A DNA stretch of 64,000 nt from Hemerocallis citrina. Taxonomy: Eukaryota; Streptophyta; Magnoliopsida; Asparagales; Asphodelaceae. The DNA lies in the NCBI GenBank assembly GCA_017893485.1, contig CM030367.1:147239767-147303766 (forward strand). Reading direction: 5' to 3'. Below the pieces are notes generated by a model, which saw only the letters and a list, made by a program, of their open reading frames with translations, searched no databases and was not told where the DNA came from. Shown piece by piece: positions 23,939-36,594 of this stretch. The position numbers and the translations under genes were made by a program. Position 1 is the stretch's first letter; each line of letters begins with the position of its first letter.

Positions 23939-24354
23939 GGTGCAATTGTGGGTTAATGGGTTGTGGGTATTAGTATGAAGTAATAGGTATACAAATGGAT
24001 AATGGATATTGGGTCAATTTCAAATAGGAATACAATTTACAGTGAATTATAAGGCTCTTGAAAAATCTTTTTAGGGGTAAAAAAATTTGGGAAAGGGAAA
24101 ACACCACCAAAAATCCATCACAACACCATGGAAAAAATAAAATAAAGATATCGAGACCAAAAATGAGGAAAAGATCAAAATAATGGAAAACGATCAAAAG
24201 AGAAACAATCCAACACAAGGAGCTCAAAATGAAATAAAACGAATATATATTGAAATCAAATCCAATATACGGTTTAGAAAAATACAAGAGAAGGAAATAC
24301 ACCAAAAATGAAAAATACAGTCAAAAATACATAAAATGAAAAACAGGGGTTACA

Positions 24355-24375
24355 ATCCTACCTACCTACAAGAAA
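24355..24375 (-). other. polypurine tract region of Tekay element
   Basis: The minus strand reads GTAGGTAGGTAGGAT just before the 3' LTR, preceded by TTTCGAGGACGAAATT, a sequence typical of the 3' end of Tekay/Del internal regions. Confidence 0.6.
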
Positions 24376-24391
24376 ATTTCGTCCTCGAAAT

Positions 24392-25720
24392 TCAAAAGAA
24401 GATACATAGGGTAACCCCAAGCAAAACAAAACTACCAAAAGCAAAACAAAAACTACTACTCAAAAAATGAGGATACTTCTGCTGAATTTCCTCCTCCAGC
24501 TCCCAAGTCGACTCACCAGGCGAGTGAGGATTCCAAGTGACACGAAAAAACTTGATGACCTTGTTTTTAAGCACTTTCTCCCGCCGATCCACAATAGCAA
24601 CTGGCGGAATCTCACAAGTCAAATCTGGCCTAATGGTCAACTCAGAATAGTCAATCACGTGGTTCTCATCTCGGATATATCTTCTGAGTTGTGAGACATG
24701 GAAAACATCGTACACTCTTGATAAAGCTGGTGGCAATGCAAAACGATAGACCACCTTGCCTACTCGCTCCAAAATCTCAAACAGTCCAATAAACCTCGGA
24801 CTAAGCTTGCTCCCGCCACCGAACCAAATGACACCGCGCCACGGCGATACCTTAAGGAAAACATGGTCACCAACAACAAACTCCAAAGCCCTATGATGGA
24901 CATCAGCCCACCGCCTCTGCCTATCCTGAGCTGCCTGCAAGTGCTTCCTGATCTGAACCACTGCATCCACTGTTTTGGTGATCAACTCCGGACCCAACAA
25001 CTTCCTTTCACCAATGTCGTCCCAGCACACTGGTGATCTGCACTTCCATCCATAAAGTGCCTCGAATGGAGCAGCTTTAATACTGGCTTGAAAGCTGTTA
25101 TTGTATGAGAACTCTACGAGATGCAAATGATCCTCCCAAAACCCACCAAACTGAAGCATACAGGACCTCAACATGTCCTTAAGAATCTGAATAGTCCGCT
25201 CTGACTGTCCATCAGTCTGGGAATGAAAAGTTGTACTGTACTTTAATTTTCTCCCCAAACAGTTCTGAAGACTCTCCCAGAACTGAGATCTGAATCTCGT
25301 ATCCCTGTCGGATACAATACTAACTGGAACCCCATGAAGTCTAACAATCTCTTGCATGTACCTCCCAGCAAGGCTCTCAGTAGACTGACCGACGCGGAAA
25401 GGAATGAAGTGAGCACTCTTTGTCAAACAGTCAACAATCACCCAAATGCCATTATGATCCTTAGGACTCCTCGGCAAAGCAATCACAAAATCCATAGTGA
25501 TATGTTCCCACTTCCACTATGGAATAGGAAGCGGTTGAAGAAGTCCAGCGGTTCTTTGATGCTCTGCCTTAACCTACTGACAGATCAAACACTGAGAAAC
25601 ATACCGAGCCACAGCCCTTTTCATACCCTGCCACCAGAAATGAAGCTTCAAATCTCGATACATCTTAGTACTGCCAGGATGGATAGAATACGAAGACTGA
25701 TGGGCTTCCTTAAGCAACCT
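24392..25720 (-). pseudogene. Tekay integrase with C-terminal chromodomain
   Basis: Integrase inserts the cDNA into chromatin; the chromodomain steers it. On the minus strand: an HHCC zinc-binding stretch up to about 25600 (HPGSTKMYRDLK, CLICQ); the catalytic core with D in HITMDFVIALPRS, D in SDRDTRFRS and E in TDGQSERTIQ; a GPF/Y-type C-terminal segment (LSPRFIGLFEILERVG); and a chromodomain, VTWNPHSPGESTWELEEE, ending in YPHFL. The main open piece is 25495-24392 (367 aa). Upstream it is broken by stops, one of them CQ-stop-VK where the family has CQQVK (CAG to TAG). The DDE set is complete, but the polyprotein is dead. Confidence 0.92.
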
Positions 25721-27365
25721 CTAACGAACTTCACCTTCCGGGATACATAATCTAGACCCAAAATGAAGTGATCCATCCGAATGAATAACCATGTCCGTCC
25801 TGGACCCAGCTTCAACCTCAGTTCGAAATCTCTGCAACTGTGCATCACTGGCTTGCACCTCTCTAATCCGATCAACTAAAGACGACTGCAGCTGAAGCAC
25901 AAAACAACTCCGATCAGAACTCGGCAACAAAACCTCCAAATCAAACCTCCTCATCTGCTCAATCAGATCCCTCTGCAGAGTCAAGAACATAACTGCTGGT
26001 CTCCTGCTCAAAGCATCTGGCACCAAGTTTACTTTACCAGGATGGTATTGCAAACTGATGTCATAATCGGCCATAAGCTCCAACCAATGCCTTTGCCTCA
26101 CGTTTAACTCCTTCTGGGTGAAGACGTACTTGAGACTTTTGTGGTCTGTAAAGATCTCCACTCAGTCCCCAAGTAAATAATGTCTCCACAGCTTCAAAGT
26201 AAAAATCACTGCCGCTAACTCCAAGTCATGAGTAGGATAGTTCGTCCCATGCAGCCTCAACTACCTCGATGCATACGCAACGACTCGGCCCTTCTACATC
26301 AAAACTGCTCCAAGTCCCTTACCAGAAGCATCACAGTGAATTACAAATCCTCCTAAACCATCAGGAATAGTCAACACAGGCGCTGACATCAATCTTTTCT
26401 TCAACTCCACAAAAGCTCCATCATACTCATCAGGCCAACAAAACTTTTGATCCTTCCCAGTCAATTTACTCAACGGTCCTACTATCTTCGAAAAATCTTG
26501 GACGAACTTCCGATAATAGTCAGCCAAACCGAGAAAATTTCTGACTTCTGAAACTGACTTGGGAATAGGCCAATCCTTCACAGCCTCAACCTTTGCAGGA
26601 TGCACAGAAATACCATCTCCAGAAATAATGTGCCCCAAGAAAGAAATCCTGTCGAACCAAAACTCGCACTTGCTAAGTTTCTCATAGAGCTGATTCTCTC
26701 TAAAAAGTCTGCAGAACCACTCTAAGATGCTCAGTATGATCTTCCCGATTCCGAGAACACACCAAAATATCATCAATGAAGACCACTACGAATCTATCCA
26801 AGAACTGAGAGAAAACCGGTTCATGAGACTCATAAATACAGCCGGCGCATTCGTAACTCCGAACGGCATCACAAGTTACTCATAGTACCCGTATCTAGTC
26901 CTGAAAGCAGTCTTCTGTATATCTGCAGCCTTCACCTTAACTTGGTGATACCCAGAACGAAGATCCAACTTCGAGAAAACAGCAGTCCCACTCAGCTGAT
27001 CAAACAAATCATCTATCCTGAGCAACAGATACCGATTCTTCAGAGTAACTCTGTTCAGCTCTCGATAATCCATGCACAGTCGACGACTACCATCTTTCTT
27101 GTCAATAAAAAGGACCGGAACACCCCAAGGCGAAATACTAGGTCTGATGAAACCCAAGTCAAGCAACTGCTGAATCTGCACCTTAAACTCTGCTAGCTCA
27201 ACTGGTGCCATTCTGTAGGGACTCTTCGATATCGGCTCTGTTTTAAGCTGAACATCAATACCGAATTCCACTTCCCTATTAGGGGTAAGCCAGGCAACTC
27301 ATCTTGAAAAACATCCAAGAAATCCCGAACTACTAGAAACGCAGCCTCACAGCCTGAATGCAACT
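25721..27365 (-). pseudogene. Tekay reverse transcriptase and RNase H
   Basis: On the minus strand, RT (27271-26400) has [46 protein letters not shown] with the first catalytic Asp, and FIDDILV, the YxDD-type box, at about 26775. The connection region has GHIISGDGISVHP and FLGLADYYRKF. RNase H has HCDASGKGLGAVLM, then a stop, YASR-stop-LR and [19 protein letters not shown]. Breaks: stop after RTRYGYYE (26876), a shift near 26780, and stops at 26293, 26254 and 26162. The N-terminal edge touches the solo LTR insertion at 27366. Confidence 0.92.
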
Positions 27366-30300
27366 TGTAACACCCCAAATTTTTTTTTTTTTTTTAAACT
27401 AAGTCTCCAAATTCAATTCCTTCAATTTCTATATCACTTTAAACATAAACTAAGATATTTATATTTCAATAAAAATTTTGGTAGAGTTTCCCCTATAATT
27501 TCTGTCCCGAAACACAAAAAGCTTACAGAATTCTGCTCTAAATTCCGTAGCTCACATCACACGCAATAATATCATGGGCTCCCCAGGCCAAAATGAGCAG
27601 AATCGCACAGGCAATATAATATCATGCTCTGGGGGTCAAACTCATAATAGAATATCAAATATCAAATAAAAACCATAAATTTCTTTGAAAACGAGGTAAA
27701 AATTTTAGAAAAACCTTTGTAAAACCTACCACAGAGCCCGGTACACCACAACGAGGTGGGTACGGGTCACAAACATACCATACCACTTCGTACTATACTC
27801 ACCATCATCATATACATGCTTATACATCAAAAATACAATTTAAACCACAAATTTTACTATTTACATCACTAGTTTATACAAAAATTTTAAAATAAAACTC
27901 CACCCTACACAACTACGCCTCACCTCTGCACTGCTGAGGACCTGAAACAGTAGGGGATCTAGGGTAGTCTAGGGACTCCCTAACCCCCCAAATATTAAGG
28001 GGTTAGCCATTTCTGGTGTGAGTATAATTTAAAAATCTAACAAATAAATTAAATTGTATAACGAAAATAATTTAAACTTACAAACATCGAGTAAGAAGAT
28101 ACATCTTGAACCTCTGAACTTAAAAACATCATCAATACGGCTTTATATTCAATTATTCTTCAAATCTGTATCAAATTATAAAATTACCCACTCACACATT
28201 CCACTATATATTTCACATCAACCTCATATCTATCCTTACTTTATATTCGCACAATACGAATTTCCATTCAATCCATTCCTTTTCAATTTGAATCCCCTAA
28301 CCCGAATATTCGTTTCTTCACAATTATCATCATATTAGCATTTCGCTACTTATATAAATATCACTAACAAGATGCTATTATGTCTTTCTTTAATAACCAT
28401 TTATATGGATGCAAACTCATAACACAACATACTTTCTGCATTAATCTTTTTCATAACCACTTTCATAGTACAAGTATTTATTGTATTGCATTAAATCATG
28501 GATCACATCAGAAACATATACATTCATTCCCTTAATGCCATATTCGTTCACGTCACATAACACAAACATAACCTCTCCTTACACATTATAATTAACTTGC
28601 ATTTCATCACATCATCACCGTATCACTTATACGAATGCACATTCTTATTGCATCAAAACACGTTTTATAGCTCATTCATAACTCACTACACCACTTTAGT
28701 AATTTCTCTTTCTTATACACAATAAATCTTATTATCATTTTCACTAAATCCCCAAACACAATCTGGGACCACCACATATCACACCCCATAACCGATAGCT
28801 TGGTTATTAATTCACTTCAATCACTCATCATCTTCACTTTATTTAACTCTTCATTTCTACTAATCATTACCACTTTCATACCAACTCACCCTGCGAATTA
28901 TGCCAAGGCAGGTAGTTCCCACCATTTCCACAAAAATAGCGGGCAGGTAGTTCCTTGACACATTCCAAGGTACAACTCATATCAACTACATTTTACTTTA
29001 ATAATCACACACATAATACAATTACTTCGTATTATTCATGATAACACATCTCTTTTATTATTATTAATTTCATCTTAAATTATCCACGTACTGCATTTAT
29101 CACTTCTATTCATCTACTAACTCATAACTCATTTTCTTTCACATTTACTTCATTCACAACTACTTTCTTTCTCATCCACAATTCACGTTTCACTATGCAC
29201 TTTCTTTACTACCCCATTTATTATTAACACTTATTTATTCTTTATTCTCAACTCATAATACACTTACTTTACTATTTCATTTCAGCTTATACCAAACACT
29301 TCTCTTTCTCATTCACATTTCATATCATATTCATTGTATCTCAGGTCTAGCCTGAAGTATCAATTCTCTCTCAGGTCTACCCTGAGGTATCAACTCTCTC
29401 TCCGGTCTATCCGGAGGTATCTGCTCTCCCAGGTCCATCCTGGGGTATCAACTCTCTCTCAGGTCAACCCTGAGGTATCATATCTCTCTCCGATCTATCC
29501 GGAGGTATCTGCACTCCCAGGTCCATCCTGGGGTATCAACTCTCTCTCAGGTCCCACCTGAGGTATCATATCTCTCTCCGGTCTATCCGGAGGTATCTGC
29601 ACTCCCAGGTCCATCCTGGGGTATCAACTCTCTCTCAGGACCCACCTGAGGTATCATATCTCTCTCCGGTCTATCCGGAGGTATCTGCACTCCCAGGTCC
29701 ATCCTAGGGTATCAACTCTCTCTCAGGTCCCACCTGAGGTATCATATCTCTCTCCGGTCTATCCGGAGGTATCTGCACTCCCAGGTCCATCCTGGGGTAT
29801 CAACTCTCTCTCAGGTCCCACCTGAGGTATCATATCTCTCTCCGGTCTATCCGGAGGTATCTGCACTCCCAGGTCCATCCTGGGGTATCAACTCTCTCTC
29901 AGGTCAACCCTGAGGTATCATATCTCTCTCCGGTCTATCCGGAGGTATCTGCACTCCCAGGTCCATCCTGGGGTATCAACTCTCTCTCAGGTCCCACCTG
30001 AGGTATCATATCTCTCTCCGATCTATCCGGAGGTATCTGCACTCCTAGGTCCATCCTGGGGTATCAACTCTCTCTCAGGACCCACCTGAGGTATCATATC
30101 TCTCTCCGGTCTATCCGGAGGTATCTGCACTCCCAGGTCCATCCTGGGGTATCAACTCAAGTCAACCGAAATTATTGCTATTAACATTGTCTTTTCATAT
30201 TAACACCAATCTTTCAATGTATCACATATAAAAATATCACTATAATTAACATATTCCTTCTACTAATACCAGGACTAAGGCCGATAGCTTAGTCATGACA

Positions 30301-31946
30301 ACAGATTCCCAGTATAACTGGGGGTATAATATACTCATATACTGTCAGATTCATTACTAATAGTAGCTTAATGCCATAAAACACCTTTAACTGCAAACTA
30401 AAGTCATATCAACATCATATACCTTACATATCTCATATCAATAAACACATCATTTCATATTTCCTTTCATATCTCATATTGGTAATTACATTCATATATC
30501 CCTGCCATATCTTATATCGTCACATCATTCTATACCAACACTCAATCTCGCCCTTATACTTCATTTCCATTTGGTTGTAAACCCAAAATTTCCAATTCAA
30601 TCAATACATGAACCGCCATTCATTATATAATTGACATATCACATACATGTAGCCAATATAGAGCATCCACAATACATTCCACCTATTTTAAGCGCTACAA
30701 CACCTCAATATATCATACCAACCTATAAATAGGTCATATATCAGTTATAGTGATCATTCAAAATTATTCACTAGGATATAAAGCTCATATCGCCCGTTAA
30801 ACATACACCCTATTCCGGGATTCATATCAATCATTCAGATTATACTAAAATTTTCTTAAAACAACAGATATATAAATATTTTCATACTCACCTCATAGCC
30901 CGGGAGGCCTCGAAGCATCACTTCTCCATCTGGCACCCGAAGCCGTTAACATTTCCTATTATCAAGTTTCAAAGCAATTAAGACTCACAACATCCAAATC
31001 AACCACAGAAAATAATAACACTATTTCTAATATCACTCGGGCGTTTTATCGAACGTCTGGGATGCACACGTGCATCGCACATGATATTTAAATTCCTACG
31101 GGATGTTTATCCCCAAACAATTTCTAAAATCACCCCCAACTTATTATAATAGTTCTACTAAAATTCTACTACTATAAAGGAGATAATTTATATATATAAA
31201 ATGCTCATTTCCAAACCCAAAACCCTAATTTTTAGCAACTTGCAAAATCCTCAATAATTTGCTAATCTCTTGCCTCTACAATGCCCAACACCTCCTAATC
31301 TGCCTACCATGACCATTCTACTCAAAATAAATTAACCACACTAAATTTTATACAAATAAATAAAATAAGGTATACCTTTCCGGAGTTATTTCTCCAAATC
31401 GATGCTACCACGGTGTAGAGGACCTTTCCATTAGTCATCCCTCCAGATTAATTGAAAAACCATGGAGAGACGAGGTGGAATCGGGCGAGGGAAAGGATCG
31501 GCGATTTGGGTTCGGCGGGTTCGGGAGGAAAAGAACAGAACGAAAGAAGGATGGGAAGGAGAAGAAAAGGGGTGGGGGTTTTTTTGGAAATAAATAAAAA
31601 TAATAATTAATATAATAATTAATAGGGTATTTTTACACATATACCCCCAATCTCCACAATATTTCAAATAAACTCCCAACTCCTGCACTTTAAAAATACT
31701 AACAATACAAATTACATAAAATTATCTCATAATAATCTTCCAAAAGTATAAAATAAAGTAACCACTGTTTCTTCACCAAAACTCAACCCATACTCCAATA
31801 TATCATCTACACCAATCCAACAAAAATATTCATACCAATATCAATATTAAAAATAAAATACAATAAGATATGCTCAAAAATAATTCGCACCACTCTAAAA
31901 ATATAAAAATAAATATTTTCGGTATTTTAAAATTCGAGGTGTTACA
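27366..31946 (-). mobile_element. solo LTR of a second chromovirus-type element
   Basis: TGTAACACCCC...GAGGTGTTACA, 4581 bp, flanked by TSD CAACT (27361-27365 and 31947-31951). No internal region is present, so it is a recombined solo LTR lying between Tekay protease and RT. On the minus strand it starts TGTAACACCTCGAA and ends TTTGGGGTGTTACA, like the Tekay LTR (TGTAACCCCTG...GGGCGTGACA), and both carry a Pro-codon-rich tract near the start, so it is probably a related family in the same orientation. Except for the array at 29339-30158 it is AT-rich without genes. Confidence 0.9.
29339..30158. repeat. 88-bp tandem array of three hairpin modules
   Basis: About nine units of 88 bp. Each unit has three short hairpins, each followed by GGTATC: CTCAGGTcccACCTGAG, CCGGTCTATCCGG and CCCAGGTCCATCCTGGG, spaced by CTCTCTC-type links. 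Periods measured from ACTCCCAGG at 29513, 29601 and 29689 are exactly 88. The first units are more divergent. Confidence 0.95.
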
Positions 31947-31951
31947 CAACT

Positions 31952-32356
31952 CCATCGCACAAACCTCCAGATCAACTGCAGCTCGGCCAAGGGAAGACTC
32001 CTCGACTTGGAACTCAAACTCTGTGCGATCTGAAATTCAGAACACAACCTTCTTGGCACGGCAATCAATAATGGCAAGGGTTTCACCCAACCAATCCATA
32101 CCCAGAATAACGTCGAATCCCGAATTCCTAATTACAATCAGATTGGCTTTGAACTCTGCGTCCCCAATAACAACGGGACATTTCCTGCACTTCTAGGAAC
32201 AACTAATAACTCCACCACCTGTCATGATTTTCTAAGCCTCTGGCATGTTGCTGCACTCCAACTGATGGCGAGCGACAAATTGAGAGGAGACAAAAGAATA
32301 GGTTGCCGCAGAATCAAGCAGAACAAAAGCAGGGAAAGAGCAAACCAGCACAACAC
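31952..32356 (-). pseudogene. Tekay aspartic protease
   Basis: The retroviral-type aspartic protease processes Gag-Pol. On the minus strand, from the intron acceptor at 32356: LVCSFPAFVLLDSAATYSFV, where the family has DSGA, so the active-site Gly is changed to Ala. Further down are GFDVILGMDWLGE and IIDCRAKKVVF, the conserved C-terminal part. Stops occur after NMPEA (32232) and near 32200. The segment ends at the CAACT target site of the solo LTR. Confidence 0.85.
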
Positions 32357-32514
32357 CTAAGACAGAAAAACAAGAGAGACCAAGAAGAGAAGGGTTGAAC
32401 AGGGGGTGAGGAAAAACAAAATGCAGAAGAACAAACAGAAAGAAATAAAGCAAGGGAAAAATGAAGGAAAACAGAGAGAAGAAACCAACAATAAAACAAT
32501 AAAACAAAAGATAC
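32357..32514 (-). other. intron-like segment between Tekay gag and protease (158 nt)
   Basis: The minus strand reads GTTGCAG|gtatct...ctgtcttag|GTGTTG. It is very T-rich with a long pyrimidine tract before the AG. Removing it joins EGVVAG to VLVCSFPAFVLL in frame (phase 1), as in uninterrupted relatives where VVxG is followed directly by the protease. Confidence 0.65.
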
Positions 32515-33092
32515 CTGCAACTACACCCTCAGCTGACTCAGCATCTGCAGCAGTCAGGTTGAAAGCTTGACCTCTCCTCGGAACAGTGGTACTCTGACCG
32601 ACGATCTGACGCTGCGGGGGAAGCGGTGGTCAGCTGGACCACGAGTTGTGGCAACTGGCTGAACAGGACCCCTGGCTGGAGGAGCCAACCGCGGGCAATC
32701 CCGCACAGAATGATCAGCGGCACCACAACTAAAGCAGCAATAATTTGCACGTCGGCCATCCTTGTGCTCATGCCCTGGGATACGGCAGAAGTCACAGAAA
32801 CCAACTCTCGGAGGACCCGCAGAAGAGTAAGGAGCTTCCCTAACGGGAGGGAATGGAACAGGTCTCTGAATAGGCCAACCATAAGACCTAGCAACTGAGT
32901 GCAGAACAGTCCGCTGAGAGGGAGTCGAACCACCCCGAGCCTGCTCCTGGGCCCTAACTACCTCAAGAGCCTCAGCATAGGTATGCAAACGCAGAGAGAC
33001 AAGCTGCACCTTGATGTCTCGCTCAAGCCCCAAGATGAACCTATGAGCCCTATCCTCTTTGTTCGCCACAAGAACGGCTGCGAAGCAGCTAA
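32515..33092 (-). pseudogene. Tekay gag, C-terminal half with zinc knuckle
   Basis: On the minus strand it starts LSCFAAVLVANKEDRAHRFI and FILGLERDIKVQ, continues with TYAEALEVVRAQEQA, and contains a CCHC knuckle CFSCGAADHSVRDC for RNA binding. The frame shifts near 32560; the family-like reading RGQAFNLTAADAESAEGVVA leads to the intron donor at 32514. It joins the other gag half at 36595-37192 across the hAT insertion. Confidence 0.88.
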
Positions 33093-33100
33093 GTCTCGTA

Positions 33101-36100
33101 TAGGGATGGCAACGGGGCCGGGTCAACCGACGACCCACCCGCGACCCGACCCACCAACTCGGCCCGGTTAGCTACGTGGCGGGTTCGGGTCGAACCTGGT
33201 GAACAGTACCGGGTCAACCCGGGTCGCATTTAACGTGAATTGAATTTGCGAAACCCGGCCCACGAACCCGGCCCAACTCGCGAATCCAACCTGACAACCC
33301 ATGGGTTCCGACCCGTTCGACCCGTGACGGGTCGAATGTTCGACCCGTGACCGGTCGACCGTTGACCCGCGGGTCGAACGGTCGAAATTTCCGCTGATTC
33401 CGCTGTCTCCACAGAGCCATTAGGAGCCGTTGTATTGGTTTTTTTTTCCCCACATATTTAGCCTATAAATATCCCCAAAAATCTCATAAAAAATCACACC
33501 TCACTCTCTTACTATCTCTACTATTATACATCATTTGTAAAGAATTTTTCAACAATTGTAGTATTCATCAAACAAGTGTACAAGGAGGCATATACACGAT
33601 CAAATTTCGATCGTATCGGAATCAAAATTCAACGTCTTCAACTCTCTTCAACCCTCGTCAAATCTACTTCAACCTCTCCTCAACTCTTCAATTGCGGAAT
33701 CGGCAAAGTGCTCCTCCATCTTTTCTACTCTATTTTTATTTTCACGGTTTTTTTACATACGCGTATTCGACGGTGAACGGTATCAAAATTTCATACCTCT
33801 CTCGTTAAATTTTTTTTGCGTTGTAGTTAAAATTATTGTTCGTTTTTTGAACTTCTCTATCTTAACCCTCTTGTTTTTTAGTTTTTTTTTTTGTATAATT
33901 CACCGCTCCTACATTGTATTTTTTTTTGTTACATACTTTAGCACATTACTACATTATGTCTAGATCACGCGGTAGCGGTCGTAGAGAACAAGATTCCTCC
34001 TCCTCTTCACGTAGACCACCAATTGTCCCAACTAGTGAGCCCGCCTAAGAATACCATGATCCTACTATGGAACAATGGGGTACACACGACGATGCTGTAG
34101 GTGACATACAATTAGAAGAAGAATAACAACAACAACAAAAAACCGAAATCACACAACCCCGTAGTAGTAGGAAAAGTAGAGGAGAAACTAGCGATTGGCA
34201 TAAGTTTTATGATTATATCCCGGACGAACATACTCCGGGTATAGGTTTGAAAGTGTGTAAAACATGTAGTAAAACAAACAAATTCAAGAGGGGTGACGGC
34301 ACCGGTACAATTAGTAGGCACATCCAACATAATCATAAAGAACTTCTTGATCAAATACAAGGCCAACAAAAAATCAACCCTAGGACCAGTCAAGTAGATA
34401 GTCACCCTTATGATCCTGAACTTGTTCGTCGGGAAATGGCCCGATTAATCATTAAGGAAGAGTTGCCATTTTCCTATCCCGAGAGTAGGAACTTGGAAAA
34501 TTTTAATCAAACGGCCTTAAACCTTCATTTTAAAAAAATTCCGAGAAATACTTGCAAATCGGATTGTTTTAAAATGTATGTTGAAATGAATGACGCGTTG
34601 ATTGCAATTTTATGTAGTTTAACTTGTAGGGTTAGTTTAACTTCGGATTGTTGGACGGGTGTCAACAATATTCCAACGATGGGAATAACCTGTCATTGGA
34701 TCGCCAATGATTGGATTCTTCAAAAAAGAATCATATCACTTGCGGCGTTGCCGTATCCCCATAGTGGCGCTGAAATAGCAAACCGTATTATAGAAATTTG
34801 TGATGTTTTTCATATTCGCGATAAAATTATGGCTATTAGTTTTGATAATGCATCTAACAACAATGTAGCAATTACTACTTTAAAATCTGTATTAAACCCT
34901 CCATCTGACAATATTTTTCATGTTAGATGTGCATGTCATATTATAAATTTATGTGTTCAAGATGCATTAAGAATAGCTGATCCATATATAGTTAAAATTA
35001 GAAATTGTGTACATTTCATTGTATTAAGTCCAAGCATTTTACAAGAATGGAAAGCTTGGTGTAGGGTTAGAAATGTTCCTTTTAGAAAATTTCCAAAGGA
35101 TGTTAGACACCGATGGAATTCTACTTTTGATTTACTAAATGTTGTCACCGATTATAAAGCATTTGTAAATGATTTTTGTATCGCAAAAAATATGCACAAT
35201 TTTGAAATGACTCTCCCCGATTGGTTTTTTGCCGAATCTTTGTTGAAATTTTTAGAACCTTTTAAAACCGCAACTTTAAAATTTTCAAAAATATATGAAT
35301 CTACTTCTAGTAGCATTTAGTAGCATTTTTATTGAATTAGTTAGCATGATGCAAATATTTAACGAAATGTTAAATGATCCCTGTATTAGTGACATTGTAA
35401 AACCTGTATTTCAAAAATTTTTGAAGTATTATTTTCCTCCTCCTATGTTGATTTGTGTTGCTACTGTTATGGATCCTTGTATCAAATTAGAAGGTACGAA
35501 GAATTTGATAGAAATGTGTTTTGGATATTTAGAGGAAAATGTAGAATTAACAATTGATTGCGCTACTTTTTTAGTTCAATTTGAATCTACGTTAAATAAC
35601 TTGTATGATTATTATGATAGACGTTTTGCTTCTAGTAGTACAACTTCTGTAGTTAGTTCTTTTTTGGTAGTTCTAAAGGTAAGGGTAAAAGTAGAATTGG
35701 TGATAGAACATTTAGTTTACTTGAACAAATTCAATCTAAAAAACCTAGGACTAATCAACCAAATGAATTAAATTGGTATAACCAACAAGATACTGAGCCT
35801 ACTCTTTCTCCATTAGATATTTTACAATGGTGGAAAGAACATGAACACACATTTAGTATTCTGTCAATTATGGCTAAAGATTTACTAACTCCTCCTGTCT
35901 CTACAGTTGCTTCTGAGAGTGCATTTTCTACAAGTGGCAGGGTTCTATCTGATTACAGGAATCGCTTGAAGCCCGAGGCGTTAGAGATGCTCGTTTGCAC
36001 AGAAGACTAGCTGAAGGCTGAAGATAGGACACAAGGCAAAGCACTATCAAGTTCCACAAGTGGGAGCAACTCGCCCGAAGAACAACAACAATAACAACAA

Positions 36101-36586
36101 CAATAGCTTTGCTTGTTATGTCGAATTAGAAAACTTGTACTCAATTAAAATTGTATATAAGAAATATGTTATTGTATAAAACTTATTTGTGAAAACTTGT
36201 ACTCATTTCATTATAAATTGTTAAAATTGTATAACTTAAATTCATATGAATAATATTTCAAAATTTGTTGTCAATTTCACTCTTTCAATCTTATTATTAT
36301 TATTAAGATTTTTATTGTTTATTAGTATTATTACTTACTTAGTATTATAATAATAATTATTATTATTTTAAGCTACCAAAAAAAAAAATTATTAAACGGT
36401 CCAACCCACGGGTCGACCCGGCCCAACCCGGGTTGAACCCTAAAGGGTTCACAGGTTGGGCGGGCCACCCAAAAGAAAACTCAGCCCGGCCCGGATAAGA
36501 GCCCAACCCGGCCCGAGCCCGCGAAGTATACGTGCCCCGTTCGGGTTGGGCCAGGCCCGGCCCACTCGACCCGTTCGCCATCCCTA
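33101..36586 (+). mobile_element. hAT-family DNA transposon
   Basis: Inverted ends TAGGGATGGCAACGGG (33101) and, read inward from 36586, TAGGGATGGCGAACGGG. The 8-bp TSD is GTCTCGTA (33093-33100 and 36587-36594). Subterminal 33110-33400 and 36395-36580 are dense in GGGTCG/CGACCC and CCCGGCCC repeats. It encodes a broken transposase. It interrupts Tekay gag within EFTRL. Confidence 0.95.
33956..36010 (+). pseudogene. hAT transposase (BED finger, RNase H-like core, hAT dimerisation)
   Basis: From ATG 33956: two in-frame TAA codons (34046, 34124); a BED zinc finger at 34253-34335 (CKTCSKTNKFKRG, SRHIQHNH); the RNase H-like core with LTSDCWTG, ITCHWI, MAISFDNASNN, RCACHIINLCVQ and VRHRWNSTFDLL. 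A stop at 35318 lies in a duplicated TAGTAGCATT. The frame resumes with MMQIFNEML, MDPCIKLEG and LYDYYDRRF, then shifts near 35650. The dimerisation domain LDILQWWKEHE, VASESAFSTSGRVLSDYRNR ends at TAG 36010. The domain set is that of plant RICESLEEPER-like hAT-Ac transposases, but the gene is inactive. Confidence 0.92.
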
Positions 36587-36594
36587 GTCTCGTA

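Larger units (their letters stand above)
15228..24354 (-). repeat. 3' LTR of Tekay element, interrupted by CACTA 2
   Basis: Plus strand TGTCACGCCCCGCTTC...ACAGGGGTTACA. With CACTA 2 and one TSD copy removed it is 3355 bp, against 3396 bp for the right LTR. The first 133 bases differ from the right LTR at 9 positions by my count. 15780-16000 and 16135-16240 consist of short CAAGTATCATGT-type repeats. No genes apart from those inside CACTA 2. Confidence 0.92.

Noticed and set aside
29334..29561. Open frame across the hairpin array
   Set aside because: It arises because the repeat period lacks stops in one frame over a few units; no protein signature.
29339..30158. CRISPR-like regular repeats
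   Set aside because: The array has no unique spacers; the whole 88-bp unit is repeated, inside a plant LTR.
33214..33453. Minus-strand open frames at the hAT left end
   Set aside because: They translate the GC-rich subterminal repeats; the transposase is on the plus strand.
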